NCBI GenBank assembly: GCA_022826565.1 | Contig: JAJDUP010000006.1 | Span: 1-64,000 of the forward strand | DNA: 64,000 bases | Origin: Gemmatimonadota bacterium | GTDB taxonomy: Bacteria > Gemmatimonadota > Gemmatimonadetes > Longimicrobiales > Gaopeijiaceae | Reading direction: 5' to 3' | In this document: piece after piece, positions 56,421 to 64,000 of the stretch | Numbering within the stretch: position 1 is the first letter of the stretch | Layout of the letters: every line of letters begins with the position of its first letter | The notes under the pieces: model-generated | What the model was told of the DNA's origin: nothing | The model's database searches: none | The model's input: only the letters and a program-made list of their open reading frames with translations | Program-made: the position numbers and the translations under genes

Positions 56421-57974
56421 TTACGGGTTCCTCAAGGGGGTGCCGACAACCGCCTCGAGGTCGGCGACTGCGTCATGATAGGTAAAGATGGACAGAACGC
56501 GCTCGCGGTCCGCCCGGGCCTTCACCGTCTCCGCCTCGACCAGCGCGATGAAATTGGACAGTCCCAGCCGGTACTGTTCCTGCGCCAGGCGGAGCTGCTC
56601 GTCGGCGAGTGCTTGGTTGCGCTCCTCGATCAGGGCGCTCTCGTAGGCCGTTTGCACGATGGCGATGCGGGCTTCGATATCGGCACGCAACGCCAGTTCC
56701 TGTTCCAGGACCTGGAATCTGGTGTCGTTCAACAGCGCCCGGGCGCTCTCCAGCTCTCGCTGCCGGCCAAGACCCTGAAACACAGGAATCGAGATCGTGA
56801 GCCCGACCGATGGCGGCTGCCTGGTGAAGTTGAACGGGAACGCGTCGTTCTCCGACCGGATCGCCTCCAGCGCGGACTCGGGGGTTCCCAGCGTGGAACA
56901 GTCCTGCAAGGGGGGGGGCGTGGGCAGCAGCGAAACGAGGCCGTTCAGCGTCTGGCACTGCTGAATCCGGGCGAGACCGGCGGCGATGGCCTGGGCTTCC
57001 TGTCCGGCGGTGCTGCTGGCCTGGCGGGTGAACCCGCTGAGTCCCGCCGACACCGACACGGTCGGAAAGTACGCGGAGCGCGCGATGCGAACGCCGTAGC
57101 GCGAGGACTCCTCCTGGGCCCTCAGCGCCTGCAGGCCCGGATTGCCCCCTACGGCGATGGCGTACAGATCGTCGGCCGTCCACAGCGGTTCGGTGACCGC
57201 GAAGGTGGTCTCCAGCGCCGGCTCGGCTGCAAGCGTGACCCCGAGTTGCTGCAGCAGCCTGATGCGCGATGTGCGGACCCCGGTCTGCGCCTGGATCAAC
57301 GTGATTTCGGCTCGTCCGACGTTTACCTCGGCCTGCTGGACGTCGATCGCATTCCCCGACCCCACCTCCTGGCGTCCCTGCGCCAGCCGGAAGTTGAACC
57401 GCGCTCTCTCGAGTTCCTGCTCGGCCAGGCTCAACCCTTCGGCCTGGCGCACCGCCTCGAGGTAGGCCCTGGTGACGTTGAGGCGCAGCACCGCTTCCTC
57501 GGATCGCACCTGCGCAACTGTCGCGTCGCGGCTTCGCCTGGCCTGTCCCGGGGCCATCAGCATGCGGCCGCTGACCGAATAGTTGATTCCCGCGCTGTAC
57601 GAACTGAACAGGAACGAAGGCTGGTCCTGAAACCCGAGCTGGTCGGCCGTGATGCTCCCGAAACGCTGCTCGCCGGCCCCCTGCCAGGAGACGCTGGAGT
57701 TGATCGAGGCGGACGGAAGCCAGGAGCCGTAGGCGGCGTTCAGGTTCCAGTCGGCCACCGCGATGTCGTTGCGCGCGGCCATCAGCCGCGGATTGTTGCG
57801 GAGCGCGAGCCGCAGGGCTTCGTCCAGCGACAGCGACGCGGGCACCTGGTCCTGCGCGGCGGCGGACGTCGCCGCCGCACCGAGCAGCAGAAGAGCCGCA
57901 GCCACGGAGACCTTCCTCCGGCCGCGGGGCCGCCGCACGGAGTTGCCGGCGACCGTCAATATCGGATGTAGCAC
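56421..57974 (-). CDS. TolC family outer-membrane efflux protein
   Basis: A 517-aa protein with a signal peptide (cleavage after SAAAQ, about residue 40). It has two repeats of the outer-membrane-factor pattern: LSLDEALRLALRNNPRLMAARNDI near the mature N-terminus, and a second helical hairpin after residue 250. It forms the exit channel of the adjacent export system. A GTG start at 57974 is supported by AGAGGA upstream. It contains a run of nine C on the coding strand (56910-56918), flanked by PTPPPLQ. Confidence 0.92.
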   Translation of the reverse strand: MLHPILTVAGNSVRRPRGRRKVSVAAALLLLGAAATSAAAQDQVPASLSLDEALRLALRNNPRLMAARNDIAVADWNLNAAYGSWLPSASINSSVSWQGAGEQRFGSITADQLGFQDQPSFLFSSYSAGINYSVSGRMLMAPGQARRSRDATVAQVRSEEAVLRLNVTRAYLEAVRQAEGLSLAEQELERARFNFRLAQGRQEVGSGNAIDVQQAEVNVGRAEITLIQAQTGVRTSRIRLLQQLGVTLAAEPALETTFAVTEPLWTADDLYAIAVGGNPGLQALRAQEESSRYGVRIARSAYFPTVSVSAGLSGFTRQASSTAGQEAQAIAAGLARIQQCQTLNGLVSLLPTPPPLQDCSTLGTPESALEAIRSENDAFPFNFTRQPPSVGLTISIPVFQGLGRQRELESARALLNDTRFQVLEQELALRADIEARIAIVQTAYESALIEERNQALADEQLRLAQEQYRLGLSNFIALVEAETVKARADRERVLSIFTYHDAVADLEAVVGTPLRNP

Positions 57975-58094
57975 TGTTTGTTCCTCTCAGTCATGCCATG
58001 CAGGGGGACGGTGGGTTCCCGGGGATCCCGCTGCCCCTACGCGCCGGGGTCCAGTACAGTTTCCAACTACGCGTCAGGTGTCGGTCATCTTCAG

Positions 58095-58823
58095 TCAGGG
58101 CACCCGAACCGCGAGGAACCCCCTTGCTGGCAGGGAGACGCGCACGAGCCGGCCGCTGCCGTCGAACCAGGCCGCACCTGCATCCTCTTCGCTCCCCAGG
58201 CGCACCTGTGTGGTCTCGACCGTGGCTCCTCCCGACTCCAGCAACTCGGGGCCGGCCTGCAGCAGCGCGGTGTACTCGGGTTCGTCGGCCAGTGGTGTGA
58301 ATGCGTTTAGCGTCGCTCCGGCGGCGCCCGCCTCCAGGAAAGCCCCGAGCACGAAATAGTGGTGCGCGACGCCGTCCTCGAAGATGACCGTCGCGGGTCG
58401 CGTCCTGAATTCCCTGACCCGCTCGCCGCCGGGTGCGACGACCGTTCGGCGCAGACGGTTCCCCGCCCGCACCAGTCTCACTTCCGCCGTGTCCGCGCCG
58501 CTGACCGACACCTGGTACTCGGCCAGGACCATGCCGGGGCCCTGTACCTGCAGCAGGGTCTTGAAAACACGCCCGCTCCGCATGGTGACCGTTCCCATGG
58601 CGAGCGTCTCCTGGGCGCCGCCCGTCCCGCGCCGATGGATGGTGAACTCCTCCGTGCCCGCCTCCCGACCGTCGAGGTAGAGCCGGAATACGCCGCTGTC
58701 CACGAGTTGGCCCGATGCGGGGGCGGGAGACAGGAGCGCCAGCGCGAGCAGGCACGCCCCGCCGAGTCGGACGGACGGCCGCACCGGCGAACCGGCGGAT
58801 GACAAGGAGGTGCTTTGATCCAT
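58095..58823 (-). CDS. Secreted protein of unknown function
   Basis: A 242-aa protein with a signal peptide ending near SPAPASGQ (about residue 39). The mature part is beta-rich, beginning VFRLYLDGREAGTEEFTIHRRG, which suggests a beta-sheet domain of the type found in secreted DUF3108-like proteins. I do not recognise a function. It is the first gene of the export operon, 120 nt before tolC, and its start codon is 13 bp from that of the divergent kinase. Confidence 0.65.
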   Translation of the reverse strand: MDQSTSLSSAGSPVRPSVRLGGACLLALALLSPAPASGQLVDSGVFRLYLDGREAGTEEFTIHRRGTGGAQETLAMGTVTMRSGRVFKTLLQVQGPGMVLAEYQVSVSGADTAEVRLVRAGNRLRRTVVAPGGERVREFRTRPATVIFEDGVAHHYFVLGAFLEAGAAGATLNAFTPLADEPEYTALLQAGPELLESGGATVETTQVRLGSEEDAGAAWFDGSGRLVRVSLPARGFLAVRVP

Positions 58824-58836
58824 TAGGATTAAGGTA
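58824..58836. promoter_or_regulatory. Bidirectional leaderless promoter element
   Basis: The 13 bases between two divergent ATGs read TAGGATTAAGGTA. On the plus strand TAGGAT and on the minus strand TACCTT are TANNNT -10 elements, each followed by exactly 7 nt and then the ATG. Each gene could thus be transcribed as a leaderless mRNA. No -35 is clear on either strand. Confidence 0.4.
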
Positions 58837-61800
58837 ATGGCAAAGGAAAGGGACGATGCGATGCCGGCAGGGGAAAGCGTGGATCCGCACCAGTCGCCCG
58901 ACGATCCGTCGACCGTCGCCGCCAGCCGGATCCCTGCCGGAACTCCGATCTGGATCGGTTTCTTCTGCCTGCTGCTGTGGACCCGCTTCGATTCGCCGCT
59001 GATCCTGGTTGCGGCGTCGGTCTGCGTTGCCCTGTCCGCCGCCACGACGCGTCGCGCCGCGCGCCAATCCGCCGCCCTGGTTCTGCTTGCCGCAGGCGTC
59101 GTGGCCGGATTTCATGCGGATGCGGCAGGCCGTCGGCTGACGGATGACTGGCCCGGTTACTGGGAGCAGAGGCGCGCTTCCGTGGCCGAGCGCGTCAGCC
59201 TCGAGTTCGATGCCCTCGTCGAGAATGGCGACACGTCGGTTGCGGAGGTGTCGAGGCTGGCGGGGCAGGGGTTGTCGCCGTCATCCCTTCGCGATTCGCT
59301 GCGCGTTGTCCTGGACGAGTCCGGGATGACGGCCGCGGCCGTGTACGCGGCCGACGGCACGCTCGTTGCCTGGGAAGGCAGCCATCACGGCCGCTTGCCG
59401 GAATCGATCACTCTCGGAACGAGCCGGTATGCCTATTCGGGCACTCCGCTGTTCTCGTACCTGTACTTCTCCGAGGCGGTATCCGGGGCGGGGGAGACGG
59501 CAGTCATTGCATCCCTCATGGGATCCGATCTCCCCGATCCGTTTGCGTCCGGGCTCGGTGACTTCGCGACCCGTTTTGTCGCCGATTCCGGAGAACGGAT
59601 AAGGATCGACCGGTCCGACCGGCTCATAGGCCCCGGAGTGTTCGATCTGGGTTGGCCCGACGAAACCCTGTTGAGCATCACGATCGTCGAACCCGATCCG
59701 ACAGTGCGCGCGGCGGCCCGGCGGGCGCTTTGGATCAGAATCGTCGCGGCCATCTGGGCGCTGGCGTGGCTCATTCAATCCTTCGGCGGTGGTCGCGCCG
59801 GAATGGCATACTCGATGGCGGGCCTTGTGGCCGCGGCGGCTGTGTTGCCCTTCGAGAGCATCATCACGGCGCCCGGACTCGCCGGGATGACTCAAGGCTA
59901 CCTGAGCGTGCCCTCCCGAATCACGCTGGGCAGGGTCCTCTTCCTGTGCGTTGCCACCGCTCCCATCGCGATCCTGGCATTCCCCCGGTGGAGGCCGCGA
60001 AGGGGGATCTGGATTCTGCCTCTGGTGGTTGCGGTGAGCTACCCGCTGGTCCTCAGCTGGCTCAGCGACAACGCGTCGCCACAGCTTCTCGGGACCAGCG
60101 ACCTGAACTGGGCCGCCTTCCAGGTTACGGCAACGCTGCTCCTGACGCTGGTGGCGGCAGCGGCGCTGGCGATTCGGTCACGCGCACCCCAGGGCGCCGG
60201 ACCGGGTCTCGTCCTGGTCGGGATGGCCGTGGCCGCCGGACTTGGAGCCGCGGTTGCGGCCGGAGTCCGGATCGGCCCGGAAGTCCCGGCGGGCCTGGTG
60301 ATGCTGTGGGCGTTGCCGGCCATTCTCATCGCACGCGGGCTGGCACCCTCGGAGGGCGTCTCATACCTGCGCTGGTACTGCGCCTTCTGGCTAGCCGCGA
60401 CGGCGGCTCTCCCCTTCACGTGGTCGATGCGCACGCAGGCACGCATGACCATCGCCGAAGAGCAAATGAGCCGGCTGGGTGCCGGACCCGAGCCGGATGT
60501 GGACGGACTGCTGGAGAGGTTTGCGGATCAGGTCGATTCACTTCATCGGGCCGGTGCGGGTGCCGTGGAGATGATGTACCGGAGCTGGGTATCCAGCGGT
60601 CTTTCGGCCCAGGGGTCGCCGATTCTCGTCACCCTCTGGTCGGAAGAGGACGTGCCTCAACAGGAGTTGCGGCTCGGTGTCAAGGGCGAGCTGTCCCCCG
60701 TGGTCGGTGAGTTGCTGCCCTCGATCCGCAGCGCGGGGAGGAGGGAGCACCACCTGCTGGGCGAGGTGAACGTGCGCCACCTCATCGCGGTGCCGCTGGC
60801 CGACGGACGGGTCGTAACGGGCACGGTGCCTCCCCGCCGCACGATCGCGGCGCCGTCGTCGCTGGGTCCGCTGTTCGCGGCCGTGGAGGAAGGGGGGAAT
60901 CAGGAGTTCCTTACGCTGGTCCGCTCCTCCGACGGAGGTTCGGGGCCCGGAGAGCGCCGCGTCGAATGGAGCCGGAATGCCGAAGGGTGGATGGGCCAGA
61001 CCGTCGCGCAGTATCCGGACGGCCCCTACACGGTCTCGTACACAATCAGTATTCCCAACCCGTCGGTCATGTTCGCGCGTGGCATCCTGCTGCTGGTCTT
61101 CAGCGTGGCGGCCGTTTCACTCCTGTGGGTGCTGAGCCTGTGGATCCTCGGGTTCCGCTTTTCGGTGCCGATCGACTGGAAGAACCTCTTCACCTCGTTC
61201 CGTGCACGGGTTACCTGGACGCTCTTCGGTTTCTTCATTCTCTCCAACGTGGTCTTCGGGACCCTGGCCTACCGAACGCTGTCGGGAGCATCGGAGCGCA
61301 CGGCCAGGGCGTTGGCGGAACGGGTGGTCGCGCAGATTTCCGAGGCCTACCGCGAGGAGGGCGGCTCCATGGAACTGCTCGCGCGGCGGGTCGGGGCCGA
61401 CCTGCTCGAATACCGCGCGGGCGAACTGGTCGGGGGCTCCGCCGATGAGCTAATCGAGCTCGGACTGTACGAGAGCTGGGTCGATCCTGGCATTTACACG
61501 GCACTCGAGACCGGGCAGCAACTCGAGGCCTCCAAGGTGGCGAATCTGGGTGACTGGCAGTACGTGCTGGCCCACCGGCGTCTTCCCGACGGCGATATCG
61601 TCGCGTCGCCCGTTCCCCTGCGCGCGGGGGCGGCGGCTCTGCGCAGGCGGGATGTCGCGGACCTGCTCGGCGTGGCCATCGCGCTGGGCCCGATCCTCGC
61701 GCTGGGGCTCGCGCTCGTGGTGGGACGGGCGCTGGCGAGGCCGATTCAATCCCTTCAGGTGGCGTCCGAGCGCGTGGGACGGGGCAACCTGGCCGTCCAC

Positions 61801-62940
61801 CTCCCCGAAGACCGCCAGGATGAGTTCGGGTCGGTCTTCGCAGCCTTCAACCGCATGGTGCTGCGCCTCGGCGAGGCGCGGCGGGAGCTGCTGAGGACGA
61901 CGCGGCGCACGCAGGCTATCGTCGAGGAAGTGGCGACTGGGGTCATCGCCGTCGACACGGCGGGGCGAGTTACGGTCGCGAATCCGGGCGCCGAGGCACT
62001 GCTGGACGTCCCGCTCGATCCGGGGGCTGTCGTTCCCGAAAGCGGTGAGCGAGCCGTCGAGCTGGCCGCCTGGCTGGATGCCTACAGGGAGAGCGGTGAA
62101 GCCGAGTCGGACGCGGACTTCAGGTGGTCGGACCTCAGAATCAGCGCGAGGGCGCGAAGGATCGTGCAGGAGGGCAAGGTGGGCGGGGTCGTGGTCAGCC
62201 TCGAGGACGTGACCGACGAACTGCGCAGCGAGCGGATCCTGGCCTGGGGAGAGATGGCCAAGCAGGTTGCCCACGAAGTCAAGAATCCGCTTACGCCGAT
62301 CAAGCTCTCGGTGCAGCATCTCCGGCGCGCGTGGAGTGACCGCAGGGGAGATTTCAGCGGCATCCTGGAGCGCAACGTAGCGACGGTCCTCAACGAGATC
62401 GATCGGCTGGCCGCGATCGCGAGGAGCTTCTCCCGCCTGGCCTCTCCCGAGGTGGAGGACAAGGGGCCGCTGGTGGCCGTGGACGTAGTCGCCGTGGCCC
62501 GGGAGATCGTGGATCTGTACCGTGGCGGCGAAGAGGCGTCGGTGCGGTTGGAGGAGGAGCTTCCCTCGCAGCTGCCGCGGGCACAGTGCCGCCCCGACGA
62601 ACTGAAGCAGGTGCTTCTGAACCTGGTGGAGAACTCCCGCGCGGCGATGCCGGGCGGAGGGGCGGTGCGAATCGTGGGCACGGGATCGGAAGCCGGGGAT
62701 GTGGCGATCGCGGTCACGGACGAGGGAGCCGGAATCCCGGAAGAACTCCTTCCCCGCATCTTCGAGCCACGATTCTCGACGCGCTCGCAGGGAGCCGGTC
62801 TTGGGCTGGCGATCGTCAAGAGGCTCGTTGACTCCTGGGACGGGGTCGTCGAGGTGGAGAGCGAGGCCGGCGAGGGCACGACCGTAAGGATTCGGCTGCG
62901 CCGGGCGCTTGGCGACTCCGACACCGCGGCGGTAGAATGA
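58837..62940 (+). CDS. Very large NtrY-like sensor histidine kinase
   Basis: A 1367-aa inner-membrane kinase. It has two N-terminal spans (about 36-95), a first extracytoplasmic domain (about 96-290), about eight further spans (297-532), a second extracytoplasmic domain (about 533-745), spans at 749-773 and 793-813, a third sensor region (814-945), a span at 946-966 with HAMP (967-1020), PAS (about 1028-1125), HisKA with phosphoacceptor His1146 in AHEVKNPLTPIKLSVQHL, and an ATPase domain with N-box NLVENSRAAMP, DEGAGIP and GAGLGLAIVKRLV. The order HAMP-PAS-HisKA is that of NtrY. No response regulator gene is nearby. Confidence 0.9.
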   Translation: MAKERDDAMPAGESVDPHQSPDDPSTVAASRIPAGTPIWIGFFCLLLWTRFDSPLILVAASVCVALSAATTRRAARQSAALVLLAAGVVAGFHADAAGRRLTDDWPGYWEQRRASVAERVSLEFDALVENGDTSVAEVSRLAGQGLSPSSLRDSLRVVLDESGMTAAAVYAADGTLVAWEGSHHGRLPESITLGTSRYAYSGTPLFSYLYFSEAVSGAGETAVIASLMGSDLPDPFASGLGDFATRFVADSGERIRIDRSDRLIGPGVFDLGWPDETLLSITIVEPDPTVRAAARRALWIRIVAAIWALAWLIQSFGGGRAGMAYSMAGLVAAAAVLPFESIITAPGLAGMTQGYLSVPSRITLGRVLFLCVATAPIAILAFPRWRPRRGIWILPLVVAVSYPLVLSWLSDNASPQLLGTSDLNWAAFQVTATLLLTLVAAAALAIRSRAPQGAGPGLVLVGMAVAAGLGAAVAAGVRIGPEVPAGLVMLWALPAILIARGLAPSEGVSYLRWYCAFWLAATAALPFTWSMRTQARMTIAEEQMSRLGAGPEPDVDGLLERFADQVDSLHRAGAGAVEMMYRSWVSSGLSAQGSPILVTLWSEEDVPQQELRLGVKGELSPVVGELLPSIRSAGRREHHLLGEVNVRHLIAVPLADGRVVTGTVPPRRTIAAPSSLGPLFAAVEEGGNQEFLTLVRSSDGGSGPGERRVEWSRNAEGWMGQTVAQYPDGPYTVSYTISIPNPSVMFARGILLLVFSVAAVSLLWVLSLWILGFRFSVPIDWKNLFTSFRARVTWTLFGFFILSNVVFGTLAYRTLSGASERTARALAERVVAQISEAYREEGGSMELLARRVGADLLEYRAGELVGGSADELIELGLYESWVDPGIYTALETGQQLEASKVANLGDWQYVLAHRRLPDGDIVASPVPLRAGAAALRRRDVADLLGVAIALGPILALGLALVVGRALARPIQSLQVASERVGRGNLAVHLPEDRQDEFGSVFAAFNRMVLRLGEARRELLRTTRRTQAIVEEVATGVIAVDTAGRVTVANPGAEALLDVPLDPGAVVPESGERAVELAAWLDAYRESGEAESDADFRWSDLRISARARRIVQEGKVGGVVVSLEDVTDELRSERILAWGEMAKQVAHEVKNPLTPIKLSVQHLRRAWSDRRGDFSGILERNVATVLNEIDRLAAIARSFSRLASPEVEDKGPLVAVDVVAVAREIVDLYRGGEEASVRLEEELPSQLPRAQCRPDELKQVLLNLVENSRAAMPGGGAVRIVGTGSEAGDVAIAVTDEGAGIPEELLPRIFEPRFSTRSQGAGLGLAIVKRLVDSWDGVVEVESEAGEGTTVRIRLRRALGDSDTAAVE

Positions 62941-62944
62941 AGCT

Positions 62945-63571
62945 GTGCTCAACATGACTTCAGGCCAGCCATTGATTCCACGGTCGAGCGCCGGCGGAAT
63001 ACCATCGGCCGCGGCGCCCGATCTGGCGGATTGGGTGCGCGAGCGGTCCCCCGGCATCGCCGAGCGGTGGGCGCGGGGGCTCCTTGCGGGCGGCGAGGCC
63101 TGGTCGGGCGCCAACGAGATCATTCTGCGGCCGTTCTGCCGCGCTCTCGTGTCATTCCTCCCCGGGATGCTCAGCGCTGGCCGCAACGATCTGATGCCCC
63201 TGTGGTCCGAGCTGGCGGAGCTTTTCGGCTCGGCGGCCGCCAGACGGGGACTCTCCGCCGGCGAGGTAATCGAGGAATTCCAGATGCTACGGGAAGTCAT
63301 ACTCCGGATGATGTTCGAGAGGCCCCTGGCCGGATCGCCGGGAGGGCTCCCCATGCGAGAGGCGCTGCTCCTCAATCGCACGCTCGACATCGGAGTCACT
63401 CAGGCCAGCGTCGGCCACACCGATCTGCTTTTCTTCAGTCTGCTCAACGGTTCGGGAGCGGTCGACCCAATGGACGGTGACGAACTGGAGGAAGTGCTGG
63501 ACCAGATCACTCAGCTCAGAGACGAAGCCCGGCGTACGATGCGGCATCTGGTGGGCAGCGAGCTGCAGTGA
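62945..63571 (+). CDS. RsbR N-terminal-domain-like sensor protein
   Basis: A 208-aa all-helical protein. Residues about 25-150 resemble the RsbRD N-terminal (RsbT co-antagonist) globin-like domain: SPGIAERWARGLLAGG, FCRALVSFLPGML, AELFGSAAARRGLSAGEVIEEFQMLREVILRMMF. The STAS domain that normally follows is missing; the C-terminal 50 residues are an acidic helix. It starts with GTG 4 nt after the kinase gene and its stop overlaps the next GTG, so it is co-expressed with both neighbours. Confidence 0.6.
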   Translation: MLNMTSGQPLIPRSSAGGIPSAAAPDLADWVRERSPGIAERWARGLLAGGEAWSGANEIILRPFCRALVSFLPGMLSAGRNDLMPLWSELAELFGSAAARRGLSAGEVIEEFQMLREVILRMMFERPLAGSPGGLPMREALLLNRTLDIGVTQASVGHTDLLFFSLLNGSGAVDPMDGDELEEVLDQITQLRDEARRTMRHLVGSELQ

Positions 63572-64000
63572 AGAACCGGAAACCGGGCGGAATGCCGCCC
63601 GGGGATTTCCGGGAGTGGGCGCACCTGTCCGTCGACTGGGTGAGCGACTACCTGGAACGGGTCGGCGAATACCCCGTGTTGCCGGATATTGCGCCCGGCG
63701 AGGTGCGTGACAGGCTGCCGCCGACCGCGCCCGAGCACGGCGAATCCGTGGAGGAATTCCTGCGCGACTTCGAGTCGGTGGTGTTGCCCGGGATCACACA
63801 CTGGAACCACCCCGCATTCTTCGCCTACTTCGCGGTATCGGGATCGGGTCCCGGCATCGTCGGGGAACTGCTGGCGGCGGCGCTCAACGTCAACGCCATG
63901 GTGTGGAAGAGCTCGCCGGCGGCTACGGAACTGGAGGAGGTCGCCGTCGACTGGCTCCGGCACTTCCTCGGGCTGCCGCGCGAGTTTCGTGGCACGATCA
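63568..64000 (+). CDS. Group II PLP-dependent decarboxylase (partial, 3' truncated by window)
   Basis: The first 144 residues of a pyridoxal-phosphate enzyme of the aromatic-L-amino-acid decarboxylase family. The block THWNHPAFFAYFAVSGSGPG, then ALNVNAMVWKSSPAATELE and WLRHFLGLP are typical of the N-terminal and start of the large domain. The PLP lysine lies beyond the window. It starts with GTG overlapping the previous stop by 4 nt (GTGA). The substrate cannot be named from this part. Confidence 0.85.
   Translation, partial: MKNRKPGGMPPGDFREWAHLSVDWVSDYLERVGEYPVLPDIAPGEVRDRLPPTAPEHGESVEEFLRDFESVVLPGITHWNHPAFFAYFAVSGSGPGIVGELLAAALNVNAMVWKSSPAATELEEVAVDWLRHFLGLPREFRGTI

Overview
The window is a 64 kb, very GC-rich bacterial chromosome segment that is almost fully coding. 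The gene content points to a diderm, aerobically respiring heterotroph, most likely a member of the Gemmatimonadota. The reasons are the TonB-plug proteins, the outer-membrane export genes, bacillithiol deacetylase BshB1 in a diderm, a 14-gene complex I locus and overall gene style. This placement is an inference from gene content; the partial 23S end alone does not settle it. Start codons are often GTG or TTG, and neighbouring genes very often overlap by 4 nt (ATGA or GTGA), which implies widespread translational coupling. I saw no insertion sequence, prophage, CRISPR array or tRNA.

Layout. 1-609: 3' end of a 23S rRNA, a 5S rRNA and a strong hairpin terminator. 613-4840: thiE, mltG and ruvX on the minus strand, a VOC protein, a membrane-anchored TonB-plug protein and a degenerate Fic protein. 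4956-9698: icd, pepA and a large secreted plug protein. 9710-18560: a long plus-strand housekeeping run (yicC, gmk, rpoZ, coaBC, type-4 UDG, dnaB, ispD, TsaC, YwlE-like phosphatase, aroE, comF). 18595-23677: a glycolysis cluster gap / pgk-tpiA-secG split by an ECF sigma factor paired with a TonB-domain membrane protein. 23706-28002: a 2-oxoacid dehydrogenase locus (E1-alpha-like, E1-beta, E2, lipB) in which the E1-alpha has lost its ThDP-binding motif. 27960-34654: rnhA, carA, HU, moaD-moaE-moaA, mdh, a secreted protein, a tiny putative lipoprotein and an FKBP lipoprotein. 34720-50259: dcd, then nuoA to nuoN in canonical order behind a promoter that carries a near-consensus Rex operator. 50284-58823: phosphohexomutase and, on the minus strand, an export operon (secreted protein, TolC, adaptor, two MacB-like permeases) that ends with bshB1. 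58837-64000: a 1367-residue NtrY-like sensor kinase, an RsbR-N-like protein and the start of a group II PLP decarboxylase.

Together the genes supply central carbon flow (glycolysis, 2-oxoacid dehydrogenase, isocitrate and malate dehydrogenases) feeding NADH to complex I, whose transcription is probably tuned to the NADH/NAD+ ratio through Rex. The most unusual points are three enzymes whose key catalytic or cofactor residues are replaced (Fic, RNase HI, E1-alpha), a 13-bp divergent start region that leaves room only for leaderless promoters, a perfect G-quadruplex motif on the UDG start codon, and a MacB/TolC export operon without an ATPase gene.
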